The translations under genes and the position numbers were made by a program. Shown one piece after another: positions 8,811 through 21,036 of a stretch of DNA of 24,986 bases. This DNA is from a bacterium (GTDB lineage Bacteria > Bacillota_I > Bacilli_A > Mycoplasmatales > Mycoplasmoidaceae), in contig JAGBPV010000048.1 of the NCBI GenBank assembly GCA_017633195.1, forward strand, positions 1-24,986. Direction: 5' to 3'. Positions within the stretch are counted from its first letter, which is position 1, and each line of letters starts with the position of its first letter. The notes under the pieces were generated by a model. That model was not told the origin of the DNA and did not search any database. It saw only the letters and a list, made by a program, of their open reading frames with translations.

Positions 8811-10195
8811 TAAAAATCTTTTAAGAAAGAACGTAATTTTTTATTCTTAGAAGGTTGTTTTAATCTTCTAATTGCTTTTGCTTCTAATTGTCTTACATTT
8901 TCTTTCTTTAATCCTAATTTTTTAGCAACATCTTCATGACCCATTGGTTTATTAACACTAACAATTCCAGTAACTTCATCTTTTATTGCTAAACCATATC
9001 TTAATCTAATAATTTTTTCTTCTAAAGGAGTTAAATTACTTGCAAATGATTTATTAATTTGTTCATTTAACATAACTTTTTCTGCATGATCTTCAGGTGT
9101 CATTGAATCAACATCTCTAACAAAATCAATAAACTGACTTTCTTCATCTCTTCCAACTGGCTTGTCTAATGAAATTGGATCAATATTAAGTTTTTTAATT
9201 TCACTAATTTTTTTAATTGTAAAATTAGCTTTTTCTCCACCTAATTCATCATATAATTCTTTAATTTTTGGTTCTCTACCTAATCGTTGAACTAAAGTAT
9301 GTTCAGCCTTCATAACTTTATTAATTGTTTCAACCATATGAACAGGAATTCTAATAATTCTACCTTGATCAGCAATTGCTCTAGTAATTGCTTGTCTTAT
9401 TCATCATGTTGCATAAGTACTAAATTTGTGTCCTAATTTATAATCAAATTTAGAAATAGCTTTCATTAATCCTAATGTACCTTCTTGAATTAAATCTTCT
9501 AAATCTAAACCACGATTTAAATATTTTCTAGCAATTGAAGTTACTAAACGCAAATTTGATGTAACAAATTGATTAAAAGCAAATTCACGATCACTTGGGT
9601 CATCAGATTCTAATAATTTAGCAATTTCCTGTTCTTTTTTAGCTGTAAGCATTCTACTAGAACCCAAAGTAGATAAGAAAGATTTCACACTATCTTCCAT
9701 CTTATCTCTTGCAGAAATACTAGATCTGTGATAAGCATGAATGTCAGCATCTTCTTCAAATTGTTTATCTATATCTTCTTCAAATGTAGAATCATTAACT
9801 AAATTAGTTTTTCTTTTTTTAATCTTATTAGATTCATAAATATGTAATTTTGATCTTACATTATCACCAGTTTTTGTTTGAGCGTTATCACCAAGATTTT
9901 CAATTGCTTCATCTTCTTCAAAAGTTTGTAGTTTAATCTTATTAGATCCAGATAATCTAATGTCTTTTCTTTTTGCTTGTTTACCTTTTTTTCTTTTTTC
10001 TACTACAACTTCTTGTTCTTGATTTTTTAATGATTCATCTTTATCTTTAATATCAAGATTTTTTTTTGATTTATTTAATGTTTTGGTTTTCAATTTATCT
10101 TTTTCTTCTTTATTATCTTTTTTTATTTTCTTTTTTTGTATACTGTTATTAGTTTCAATTTGAATATTTGAATCTTTATTTTGTTTTTTAGTCAT
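8810..10195 (-). CDS. rpoD: Primary sigma factor RpoD (sigma-70)
   Basis: RpoD directs RNA polymerase to housekeeping promoters. The chosen start (ATG 10195, MTKKQNKDS) gives 461 residues; ATG 10207 (MVFYMTKK) is possible. Residues 1 to about 160 are a Lys/Glu-rich extension with no conserved fold. Region 1.2 begins at [13 protein letters not shown] (residue 166). Region 2 has [53 protein letters not shown] (Trp pair near residue 265, both TGA) and [19 protein letters not shown]. Region 4 has [15 protein letters not shown] and a helix-turn-helix ending [16 protein letters not shown]. All promoter-contact regions are present, so it should be functional. It heads rpoD-trmK-truB. TATAAT lies just upstream of the possible ATG at 10207, so the message may be nearly leaderless. 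Confidence 0.97.
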
Positions 10196-10256
10196 ATAAA
10201 ATACCATTTTTTTATTATATGTGATATAACAGTATTTTTTATATAATAACACAAAA

Positions 10257-10290
10257 TTATATTACTAATTAACTAAAAAAAGTAATATAA
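10257..10290 (-). terminator. Hairpin between the opp operon end and rpoD
   Basis: TTATATTACT (10257-10266) pairs perfectly with AGTAATATAA (10281-10290). Read on the - strand, seven T lie in the loop and TTTTGTG follows. It lies 68 bp after the last opp-operon gene and is probably its terminator. The rpoD promoter must lie between it and 10207; TATAAT at about 10213-10218 is the best -10. Confidence 0.45.
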
Positions 10291-10357
10291 ATGATTTAAA
10301 CTAAAAATATTTTATTTTTAATTTATTGACATGAAAAAATAATTTAAAAAATGTTAA

Positions 10358-10885
10358 TTAAACTAGTGCAACAATTAAAGTAATAATGAACAAAACACTA
10401 AAAACACCACACGAAACATAGAATGCTGTTTTAGAATTCTTCTTCTTTAATTCAATATATTTTTCATATTCATCATAAGAATCCATGTGATCAAAATAAG
10501 CATCATCTTGTTCAATTTTTAAAAAACGTTTAACTTTTCTTAATTTTATAATTTCAGTAACTTTATAAAAACCATAAGTGGTATGAGAAAAGATTAAACT
10601 TCTTCCACTAAATCAAAAAATTACAATTCCAAAATCAATTCCACTAGGAATTACAAAAGCATTTTTTAATACTTGTTCATGATCTAAAAGTTTATTATGA
10701 ACAAAATAAGCAATTAAAAAAATGCATATTCATAAAATTCATAAAAATCCAAAAAGAATTCAACCATTACTAGTTTTAGGAGGATTTTTTTCTATATCTT
10801 TAGCATTTCAATTAATTCTTGATCTGCTAGTTTTATAACTAAAACCTTTACTTAATGTTTTATTTCTTTGAGTTCTGGATTCCAT
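10358..10885 (-). CDS. Conserved-looking membrane protein overlapping the end of oppF
   Basis: ATG 10885 to TAA 10358-10360 encodes 175 residues in a different frame from oppF, overlapping its last 34 bases. The N-terminus is basic (MESRTQRNKTLSKGFSYK). Two hydrophobic stretches follow: GWILFGFLWILWICIFLIAY and SGIDFGIVIFWF. A charged middle segment (RKVKRFLKIEQDDAYFDHMD, then YDEYEKYIELKKK) leads to a final helix (VFSVLFIITLIVALV). Three membrane helices with a cytosolic charged domain are likely. The overlap suggests translational coupling to oppF and thus a place in the opp operon. I do not recognise the family, and a role in peptide uptake is only suggested by position. Confidence 0.7.
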
Positions 10886-13614
10886 TTTTGTATTTGTTCT
10901 TTTGTACCAAAAACATAATGTTCTATTTTATCATTTACACTATAAAAACCAGGATTTTCTATAGGATTGTATGAACCATATGGTTCATTTACTTTATCAC
11001 TTTCTTTGGCTAAATCTAAGTTTATATTACTTAATTCAGGAACAGCTTTTAATAAGGTTCTTGTATAAGGATGTGAAGGGTGTTCAAAGATATCATTAGT
11101 ATTACCTTTTTCTAAAATATGACCTTTATTAATAATAATCATACGATCACAAGCATAATGCACCATACTTAAATCATGAGCAATAAATAAGAAAGTAATA
11201 TTTCTTTCTTTTGCTAAATTTTTCATAATGTTTACAACTTGTGCTTGAATAGATACATCTAATGCAGAAATTGGTTCATCAGCAATAATTAATTTCGGAT
11301 GAGTTGCTAATGCTCTAGCAATTGCTATTCTTTGTCTTTGTCCCCCTGAGAATTCATAAATATATCTAAAAGCGTGTTCTTGTTTTAATCCAACACTTTC
11401 AAGTGTTTCAAAAACATAAAGCTTAGTTAAGTGTTTAATTAATTTATTTCTAATTCTAGTTGGATTTGGTCTTATATATAATTCAATATAAGTATTACTA
11501 TTTTTAATAATTTCTTGAACTTCTAAGAAACTTGATTGAATGCCAACTTTTACTCTAGATAAATCTTGAATAATTGCTGTTCGATCTTCTTTATACTCAA
11601 AAGAATTCTTTTTAATTAATCTCATTAAATTTTTAAATATATCATCACTATTTTTCATGAATGAAATTAATAAAGGATCATATTGACTAATAATATTTTT
11701 TGATTCTTCTTTTAATGTAGTTCATTTCTTTTTATTAATGATATCAGTTTCATCCATTTCAACAAGATATTCTTTCATAGCTTGTTCATAGTTTTTTAAA
11801 CTAGCATCATATTGTTCTTTGATTAATTGTTCATCACTACGATTATTTAGATTTTTTTGTAATTGTTCATCTAAAGCTTTTAATTCACTAATTTGTTGAT
11901 TTACTTTTTTAATATTTTGGTTATAAATATCTTTATTTTCTTTGCCTCATTCTTTTGCTGTATCAACTGCTTTTTTATATTCACTTAAATCTTTACCATA
12001 TTCTTCTCATTTTTGGTGTAATTGAGTTTTAATATCTGCAAGTTTATTTGCTATATCTAATTTTGATAATGTTTTATTAATATTTGCATTTTCAACTTCT
12101 TTTAATTGTTCAAATAAAGGTTCATATTTATTTTGAATAGCTACTCAAACTTTATCAATTAAGAAATTAATTTGTCCACTTGTTAAATTTGATAAAGTTG
12201 AAAAAGTTTTAATAACATTATATCTTTCTTGTAATGTTGCTTTTTTGATGTCATAGTACAAAAACATGATTGGATTTTTATTATTGTTAACCATGCTTCT
12301 ATTTACACTTGCAATTTCTTCTTTACTTGTACTTAAATAAGTTAATAAAATACTTTTTGCACTAATTCCTGTTTTTTCGTTATATTCATTCTTAAAATCA
12401 GCAAGTTTCAAGTTTTTCTTCTTAATAATTTTATTGATTTTATTGTGCAATGGATTATTAAATAAAATGTCTTTATTTTTTTGATATTCATTATAAGCTT
12501 CAATTACTTGTTTTTCTTTTTCAAAGTAATCTTTACGTGCAATTTTTCTAAGAATAATTCTTGTAATATCTGTTATATTAGTGAAGTGTTTTGCTGCAAT
12601 ATTTAATACTAATTTAATATTATTATCTAATTCATCTACTGCTGAAATCATAAAATCATCAGCATCTTTTAAATCAGCAAAAAAATCATCAATATCATTA
12701 ATATTATTTGTTAAATTAATATCATATGCATCTAATAAAGCATTATCATGAACAAAATTATTTCATAAGATAATTTTTTGTTCTTTTGATAAATTAATTG
12801 ATTGATAAATTTGTAGATTCTTAGAATCAGAAACATTATAAAGTGGTCCTAAAAATCCTTCATCTAAATAAGTTTCATTTTTATATCTATTATATAAACT
12901 TGAAATTTTTGTTAAAAAAGTATCTTGATATTTTTTATTACCTTTTTTATTGTTTAAATAATATAAATAAATTTGATATTTCGTAATGAAAGTAAAATAT
13001 GAATACAAAAGTATTGAGTAATATTTTTTATAAAAATCTAAATTAAATGTTTCAATTAAGATTTTTATTCTAAATTGAAAAACATAATTTAAAATTTTGT
13101 GAATTTTAATTAATAAATCAACTTTATCACTAATTAAAGTCGAAGTTACTAAAGGTTCTTTAACTAAATCTAAAACTTTCTTCTTAGGATTCAATGAACT
13201 TATTGGACTTTGAAAAACCATTTGAATATTTTGACTTAATCATTTTTTTGTTGATTTTAAAAGTTTTTTGGAAGAAATAAATTTATCATCAAATAAAATA
13301 GTTCCACCAGAGTTATCAATAATTCTAATGATAATTTTTCCTAATGTACTTTTTCCACTTCCAGATTCACCAACAATTCCAAAAAACTCTCCAGTATTAA
13401 CTTTAAAAGTAATTTGATCTAAAACCTTTTTATTTGTTGAATAATATTTTTGAACATTTTTTACATCTAAAATTACATTATTTTTAATTTCTTCATTTTT
13501 TTCTTCATAATTCAATGACAGTTTTTTACTTAATTTAATTACATGAGTTGTAATGTAATTAAACATTGCGATTTTTTCTTCTGCATCTTTTATTCTTTTA
13601 TCGTTATTATTCAT
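10852..13614 (-). CDS. oppF: Oligopeptide ABC transporter ATP-binding protein OppF with large insertion
   Basis: One of the two ATPases that power peptide import. ATG 13614 sits one base after the oppD stop (TAAGATG); an upstream TTG at 13629 is possible but would overlap oppD. The product has 920 residues against about 300-330 in most bacteria. Walker A GESGSGKST is at residues 82-90 and the Q-loop IQMVFQSPISSLNP near 130. The ABC signature FSGGQRQRIAIARAL comes only near residue 755, followed by Walker B LIIADEPISALDVS and the H-loop FIAHDLSMV. HPYTRTLLKAVPELS belongs to the Opp/Dpp C-terminal domain. About 560 extra residues, mostly Lys/Glu/Asn-rich helix and coiled coil, sit between Q-loop and signature. 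Large OppF proteins are known in mycoplasmas. Confidence 0.95.
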
Positions 13615-13615
13615 C

Positions 13616-14854
13616 TTAATCTCGTTCAAAGTTCTCTTCTTGTTTTATATCATTTGTTTTTAATCAAACTGCTTGTTTTGCTAATTGAATTTTTTCTTTT
13701 ACTCCTTCTGGAATATCAATTTTAGGTGCATCTTTATAAACTAATCAAGTAGCAGCTTTATGAGTATTTGAAATTTTAAATAATGGTGGTTCTTTTTCAA
13801 AATCAATTTTTAATGCATATTTATTTCTTGGAGCAAAAGCATCACCATGAATTGGTAACATCATGTTTGGTGGAGTTCCTGGAATATATGCTAAATCACC
13901 TTTAATTTCAGGATTTGGAATAGATTCTATTAATGCTCAAGTATAAGGATGTTTTGGCTCGATAAAAATATCATTTAAAGTACCTTGTTCAATAATTTTT
14001 CCAGCATACATTACATAAATATAATCACAAAGGTTTGCAACTAAAGCGATATTGTGTGAAATAAAAATTATAGAAATATTTAATTCATCTCTTAATCTTT
14101 TAATTAATGAAATTACTTTTGCTTGCACAATTACATCTAATGCAGTAGTTGGTTCATCTGCAATAATTAAATCAGGTTCACATGCAACTGCAATTGCTAT
14201 TACAATTCTTTGTCTCATTCCTCCTGAGAAAGCATTAGGATATTTATTGATATTATTAGCAATATCTTTAATACCAATGAATTCAAGAATTTCAAAAATT
14301 CTTTTTTTAATATTTTGTGGTCTGATATTTTCTTTGTATTGCTTTTTTAATTCAGCAATTAATGCATCATAATTAACATTATTACCAACATTATTTCTTT
14401 TATTTTTTATTAAATTATTTAATGCAATATGATATTTTCTTTTTTGTGAAACCTTAATAGCTTCTTTAATTTGTTTTCCAATTTTCATTGTTGGATTTAA
14501 TGAAGTCATTGGGTCTTGAGGAATATATGCAACATAAACTCCTCTAACCTTTTTAAGTTTTTTTACATTAGAATATTTATTTTTATAACTTCATCAACTT
14601 CTTGATAATTTTAATAAATCAATTCCACATAAATTAATTTCTTTAGCACTTAAAATGTCATTGTCATTAAATCTTACAATGGATTTCATAGTAACAGATT
14701 TACCACTACCTGATTCTCCAATTAATCCAACAATTTCACCTTTATATGCACTAAAAGAAACATCTCTTACAGCATTAATAATTCCGTTTTTAGTTTTAAA
14801 CTTAACTACTAAGTTTTTTACTGATAAAATTAAATCATTTTTTTTCATAATCAT
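13616..14854 (-). CDS. oppD: Oligopeptide ABC transporter ATP-binding protein OppD
   Basis: The second ATPase of the importer, 412 residues, from ATG 14854 to TAA 13616-13618. Its ATG shares a base with the oppC stop (TAATG). Walker A GESGSGKS is at residues 46-53, the Q-loop reads AYIPQDPMTSLNP, the signature is FSGGMRQRIVIAIAVA near residue 210, Walker B with D-loop is LIIADEPTTALDV, and the H-loop is IIFISHNIALV. HPYTWALIESIPNP and LAYIPGTPPNMML form the Opp/Dpp C-terminal extension with its usual Gly-Pro segment. A modest insertion of about 35 residues (KNKRNNVGNNVNYDALIAE) sits before the signature. All residues for ATP hydrolysis are present. It should pair with OppF under the OppBC channel. 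Confidence 0.96.
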
Positions 14855-15992
14855 TAGTTTCTAGAATCCAAAGAGTCATTAACAGCATTAGCAATTACTT
14901 GGAAAGCAAGGTAAGGAAAGACATAAAGCATCATAACTGATAACATTAAATTTCAGTGAATTGTATCTGCATGATAAGCATTAAAAATAATGTTACTTAA
15001 ACTGATTCCAAAACTTGAACTTAATCCAATAAATAATAAGAATGATGGTCATTGCATAATTCCACCAAAGGAGTTTAAAGAAAAGACAGTAACTTTACCA
15101 AATGTATTTGGCAATAAATGAGTTGTAACAATTTTAAATCTACTCATACCAATAATTTTTGCTGCTTGAATAAATTCATAATCTTTATATTTAATTACAT
15201 AAAGTCTAGTAATAGAAGCAATTCCTGGTCATGAAATGATGATTAAAATTCAAGATAAATTTCATAATGATAAAGTTCCACCAGTAAATGAAAGTCCAAA
15301 AATAATTACTCACAATAATGTAGGAACAGATAAGATAACTTGGGTAATTCATTGCATAACAATATCAGCATTTGAACCTGCAAAAGAACCTTGAATACCT
15401 CCATAAATCATTCCAAGAATTGTTGAACCAAGAATCACAATTATTGTAAATAGTGCAACTCTACTAAATGCATAACTTAATTCAGTTAAATAATCAATTC
15501 CATATTTATTTGTTCCTAAAACTGGGAATAGATCTTGCAATCCTTGTTGAGCATATGGATAAATATAAACATAATACAATCTACTTCCAGCAGGATGATA
15601 AAAACCTTTTGAAGTATCAACTATTCCAGAAGCTAAAGCCTTTTTATATTCAGCAATTGAATCATAAATGTGTTGTTGAATAATACTGTGTATTCCCATT
15701 CCAGGAAAACGTGGTGGTAAATATTGCAATAAAGATAAAGAAACATGATCTGTAATTGCTTGATTAATGCTATATGGACTTGCATATGAAAAGATTGCAA
15801 AGAATAAGATTAAGAAAATCATTATAAAAGCAAATAATAAAGCGACTTTATTTTTTGCAAAAGTTTTTAAGGAATTGATTCATGTTGGCATATTATTATC
15901 ACCAATACGATCATTATTAATTTTTAATGAATCAACTGGTTTAAATAATTTCACAGCATTAAAGTTGTATTGTTTGTCTGTATTTTCACCAA
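14854..15992 (-). other. oppC: OppC half of the fused permease frame
   Basis: This part carries the OppC permease domain: first helix at about 15800-15850, a large extracytoplasmic loop (YSINQAITDHVSLSLLQYLP onward, typical of OppC), then membrane helices and the coupling loop. If translated separately, an internal start such as ATG 15992 (MLIDPEVGENTDKQ) or an unusual codon upstream is needed. No Shine-Dalgarno sequence is visible near it. Confidence 0.5.
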
Positions 15993-17241
15993 CTTCTGGA
16001 TCAATTAACATAGTATTTAAATCTGTAATAACGAATCTTGCATCATTAATATTTTCTTCATTAATTAAATAACGATTATTTTTAAAATAATTTAATGAAT
16101 TTCATTTAATACTGTTGTCATTAATAATAGGTGCAAATTTTTTATCTTGTCTTGTTAATTTAGTTTGAGTATCTTTTTGTTCATTTAAAGTTAATCTCTT
16201 TAAAATATTTTCTTTATTTTGATATTTTGATTTAGCAACTAAAACTTTTAATCCTAATAATTCACTATTGTTTCTAAATACAACTCTTGGATCAACTATT
16301 ACATATGCTAAATCTAATAAAATTGCATATAAGAAGTAAACTCCACTAAAAAATAAAATACTAAAACATTCAAAATAATATTGGTGTGATGTAACACCAT
16401 CTGCAAGCATTTGACCTAAACCTTGACCTGTAGCATTACCAGAAATATTAAAGATAATTTGAATTACAATTGATCCACCAAAAATTAATAATAAATTGCC
16501 ACTAGTTGCATAAAGAATTGGCATAAAACCATTTCTAAGAATATGTTTTCTAAAAATTTGAATACTACTTAAACCTTTTCCTTTTGCAGTTTTAATATAT
16601 TCAGATTTAAAAATTTCTATGAATTCATTTCTGCTCATGAAAACAACACTTGGCAGTCCCATTAAAGTAACAACAACTGTTGGTAAAATTAATGATTCAT
16701 AAGATTTTAATGCTGAATTAGATGGAGCAAAAGGAACGTACTGTGCTGGTAAATGAATTACTCCTGCAAATTTAAATAGCAAGATACCTAAAACAAAGAC
16801 TGGAATTGATGAAACTAATACAGCAATAATGTTAATAATCGAATCTGTAATTCTTCCTCTATATTTAGCAGCATAATATCCCATTCAAACTCCAAAAACA
16901 GTTGAAAAGAAGAATGCTGGTAAAGCATAAGCTATTGTAACTAACATTGAGTTATTAAAGTAAGTAACAACTGGAATTTGTGAACCAAAATATATTCCAA
17001 ATTGATGACCTAAATGTTGTATAAATCAACCAAATTGTTGTGCTGAATTAGTAAAACCAACACCATGTTCAAATAAATAACCATTTTGACTTCATCAATC
17101 TTGTTTCTGAATCAAGGTTTTATATCCAGCTGGGGGCTGTGGCAAACCAGGAATTAAATGCATTGCAAAAAAGGTAATTACAATTGCTGCAATAAGTGCT
17201 AATCCTGCTGCTAAAATTCTATATAGTGTATATTTAATCAT
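14854..17241 (-). CDS. oppBC: OppB and OppC permeases in a single open frame
   Basis: From ATG 17241 (MIKYTLYRILAAGLALIAA) to TAA 14854-14856 there is no TAA or TAG: 795 codons. I checked the junction triplet by triplet. Residues 1 to about 325 are OppB: N-terminal helix, permease loop (EYIKTAKGKGLSSIQIFRK, near residue 217), and the end motif IVDPRVVFR. A polar linker of about 140 residues follows. It contains a TGA at 16102-16104 (residue 380) that would be a stop in the standard code but is Trp here. OppC begins with the helix ALLFAFIMIFLILFFAIF near residue 468 and has its own permease loop (DYEFIQAAKIIGMSRFKIV, near 697). The pair normally forms two separate channel subunits. Either they are fused, or OppC also starts from an internal codon. 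Confidence 0.85.
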
Positions 17242-17248
17242 TCTTTAT

Positions 17249-20200
17249 TTAATTCCAATCATTTATTGCATTAACTAAATCTCATTGATATTGAGAATAT
17301 GAATTATTGAATTCATCCAAGTTTGCTTCATAATAAAAATTGTTTTTAGTATCATTAGTATAAAATAGTTTAGAACCAAGTATTCCTATACCTGATGTAG
17401 CAGCACAATACTGATAAAATTTATGTAATATTACTTCACTTGAAGATGTTGGACAATAATATGCAAAATTACCAACAAAATTTCCATATGGAATGATACT
17501 ATTTAAAATAATTCTTTGAGATAAAGGATAAGCAGAAGTATTAGCAATTGCAGTTCAATTTATTATTGCATTAATATCTTGTCTAATTTCAGCTCCTGTT
17601 GTTCCATATATAAATGGATTTAAAGCAGTTCCTACAACTTTTTCATATTCAGGTTGTACATAACTTTTTAATAAGCCTGTTTTATCACTATCTGTATATA
17701 AAATTTGACCATTATTTGAAATATAAGGAAATCCATATTTAGCATAATATTTTTCATCATTTACTATAGTTGTACTATTATTTGTTGGATTTGTATCTAA
17801 TACTACTAATGGTTTATTTTGAGTATTTAATGGTTCACTAAAATTTGCTGGATTATTTGTTGTTGATTCATAAATTAAAGCATTATATAACACATTATTT
17901 GACATTTTATTAGCAACAACACCTGCAAAATATAAAAATTGATTTCCTGTTAATGAAATATCTTCTAATTGTGATGGGTTAACATTACCATCATAAGAAA
18001 TTTGATTTGATAAGTATAATGCTAATTCTTCTTCTTTAGTTATATTTGAACTTCATTGTAAATTTAAGTGTTGAATTTTTTGACTTGCTGGAGCTAATAT
18101 ATAATTTCCATATTGTGTTTTTAATGCATTATCAAAAAATGAAGGAATATATGTAGTTTGTAAAGAAGTATTAGTAAATGTATTGGCATTTACATAATAT
18201 CCACCATTAAACAACAAATTAGGATCCATTTGTGGTAAACCATTTTTTGGATTTATACCACTACCATATAAATATAAAACACCGGGTGCTTTATCAAATG
18301 TTTCATTAGCAACTAAAGTAACATAAGCAGGATTTTTATTTATTTCTTGATACAATTTATTAAATTCTGTCTTATTATTATTATTTAATGCATTTTGCAT
18401 TAAAACAGAAATATTTCATACTCCATTAGTACTATTAGTTCCCATGAAATCATTTGTTAATTGTCCTAATGTTATATTTGATCAATCTTGGTGAACAGTA
18501 CCTTGTAGATTTTGAAATGCTAATGCGTTTGATGGCATTGGATCAAAATAACCACCTTGAGAACCTAACATTGACAAAAAATAAGATATAGGAGCTCCAC
18601 CATTTCAACCAGTATTATTTACATTATTGCTTGTATTACTTGGACTTAAAAAATATGTAAATGTATCACCATTAGGATTATTATTAGGTTCATATTCTTC
18701 AGTTTGAAAAAAACCTGAACCTAAACCCAAATTATAATTATTTCCTGCTAAGCCAAGTTCTTGCAACATATAAGAATTAGCTTCTAATTGTCCTAATTGT
18801 TGACCTTGACTATTAAAAGAATAATCACTAAAAGTTGCAGCCATTCATGCTAAAGAATTATTAAAATCTTCAGGTTCAATATGTGATTGAACATTAGCAA
18901 CTATTTTTCCATGATCATTTACTCAATTAATTTTTTCATTTAAAAAGAACTTATAAGCATTTGTATTATTAATTGCTGATGCTAAATTTCCATCAGTTAA
19001 AGTAATTACATGATATTTAATAAAGTCTTCATAATCTGTATAGTTACTTCATGTTTCATTATTCTTAAAATAACTAGAATTTAAGAATTGAGTTTGAGAT
19101 AGCAATTCTTGTGGATTATTTGGATCTAACAATAATGCTGGATTTGTAATAAAAGTTAAATTAGCATTTTTATTTTGTCCATTAATACTTAATATATCAC
19201 CATGATTTATGCCAGTACTGTCATAATGTGCACCAATGAAGTTATTTTGAACATCTAATAATTCAAAATTTTGTGCATCAATCAATTTTAATAAATTAGC
19301 ATCAGGTTTATTTGTAACTCCGTACCCATTACTATACTGTTTGTTACCTTCTTCATTTTGTAAATAGTTATAAGGCACATAATTCATCATTCCACTATAA
19401 CAACCAGCAGCAGCTTCTACAAAACATTGTCCACCTAAAACTGGAGCAAAATAATTAATGTTTGAACTTAACACCACAGAACCAGGAAAAAATAAAACAT
19501 ATGGATTTGAATTTGAATAATCATAACTATCTAAATTAATATAATATTGACCATTGTTGTATTCATTAGCTGGATTATTTAAAATGTAAGTATTTTTTTG
19601 TGTTAAAACAGGATTTTGAGTTAAATTGTTACCATAAGAATAAAATGGCATTACTGGAACAAGTGCATCAATTCATGTAATAAATTGAATTAATGAACTT
19701 TGTGAGGTGTATTGTACAGGAGAATTAGTGATCGATAAATTATCATAAAATGATTGTGAATAATTAGTTTGTTGATTATATTCTATTCCAGATGAAGAAA
19801 CAATAACTTGTGTATTTTCAACACTAGAAACTCAGTTTTGTATAGTGTATTGTAATGTTTGACCGATTTGATTATTATTATATTGAATTTGTCATCATCC
19901 ATAATTTGTATTTCATGCAACTAAATTGTTAAAAGCATAAAATAAATCTTGAAATAATCCTACTGCTCATGCTGGCAAGTTGCCTAATCCCATTGCATGT
20001 CTTCTAGCATTTGTATATGCTAATTGTTGTGAAAATGTTGATGGATTTGAATATGTTACATTAGCATCTGGTAAATTTGTGAATTGACCATTATTAGGGT
20101 TTGCTCCTGATAATAATGCTCATAAACATGGTCATAAATTTCCATTAACTCAACCACTATCTGAGATAAATAAATATCCAATTCAAGAACTTACATCATT

Positions 20201-20824
20201 ATAGTCAGGAGATCAAGACATTGTACCAAGTTCACAATTTTGATTATTATTAACTGCATTAGCAGTTGTTGGTGATCTAGGTATTAAATTAAAATTAACT
20301 TTATTATTTGTTGCACTATCTATTGCATTTATAAATGAGTCATTAAATAAAGTAACTTTGCTATTAAAAAATGGTGCTACATCAGTTGTATAATAATTCA
20401 AGGTTAATTTATTTCCTGCTAATGAATCTAAATTACTAATTGTATTTTTAATTAGATTTTTATTATATAAATTACTTAATGAATCTTTATTAATTTGATA
20501 AGTACTAAATAATGGGTCAGTTTCTTGTTCTAATAAATTTGTTCCATTATAAACATTCATGGTAAAACTATTCTTTTTAGCCAAATCAATTCAAGCTTGT
20601 TGATTATTTGGATTTGGTAAAGAAGTATAACCCATTTTATTTAGGTTTTTATACATTAAATTGATTGAATTTTCACCATTAAAATAACTAGAAGTTGATT
20701 TTAATGTCTTGTTTTCACTGGCTAAAGCAATTCCTAATGACATTCCTCCAACAGTGATAATTCCAACTGAAGTGCCTATGAGAATTCATTTTCATTTATT
20801 GCTAAATCGCTGATTAGATTTCAT
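17249..20824 (-). CDS. oppA: Oligopeptide-binding protein OppA, large, membrane-anchored
   Basis: ATG 20824 to TAA 17249-17251 encodes 1191 residues, continuous only with TGA as Trp. The N-terminus (KWKWILIGTSVGIITVGG, then MSLGIALASEN) is an uncleaved-looking membrane helix with no lipobox Cys. The protein would therefore be a transmembrane-anchored rather than lipid-anchored receptor. The rest is Asn/Tyr/Gln-rich and shows no obvious Walker motif. The call rests mainly on its place: first gene of the operon, 7 nt before oppBC, with mollicute OppA proteins usually large (about 900-1000 residues) and poorly conserved. The role is to capture peptides outside the cell and deliver them to OppBC. 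A long structured leader precedes it. Confidence 0.75.
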
Positions 20825-20846
20825 TTTATTTTTAATTTACAATTCT

Positions 20847-20920
20847 AGTTATTTATAGAAAATAAACCAACTTGAATTGCAAACTGGTTTACCTTTCTTT
20901 ATTCTTTCATATAAATAACT
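20847..20920 (-). promoter_or_regulatory. Leader stem-loop 22 nt before oppA
   Basis: AGTTATTTATA (20847-20857) and TATAAATAACT (20910-20920) are perfect 11-bp inverted repeats. Nested inside, TAAACCA (20863-20869) pairs with TGGTTTA (20885-20891). The structure ends just upstream of the oppA ATG and there is no Shine-Dalgarno sequence between. It could control translation or message stability. Confidence 0.5.
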
Positions 20921-20933
20921 ATGTAATTATTCC

Positions 20934-21002
20934 AGTTTAACAAACACAAATTAAGCATGAACAATTATGCTTGATTTTATTCATAATATTGATTGTTAAA
21001 CT
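20934..21002 (-). promoter_or_regulatory. Second nested stem-loop in the yebC-oppA gap
   Basis: AGTTTAACAA (20934-20943) pairs perfectly with TTGTTAAACT (20993-21002); inside it AAGCAT pairs with ATGCTT. It may be a yebC terminator or part of the oppA leader. No T run follows on the - strand, so an attenuator or leader role is at least as likely. Confidence 0.4.
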
Positions 21003-21030
21003 TATGTTTTTCATAAAATTATTTTGATTT

Positions 21031-21036
21031 ATTATA
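21031..21036 (-). promoter_or_regulatory. Probable -10 of the opp operon
   Basis: TATAAT on the - strand in a very AT-rich stretch just after the yebC stop. Use of this box would give a leader of about 200 nt holding both stem-loops. No good -35 hexamer is seen, which is common in mollicutes. Confidence 0.4.

Noticed and set aside
13543..16072. Several + strand frames of 60-106 codons across oppD and oppBC
   Set aside because: They lie opposite well-supported opp genes and read as low-complexity Leu/Ile-rich mirrors of them.
20847..21002. T-box or amino-acid riboswitch before oppA
   Set aside because: The conserved T-box antiterminator sequence and a specifier loop are not visible, and no intrinsic terminator follows.
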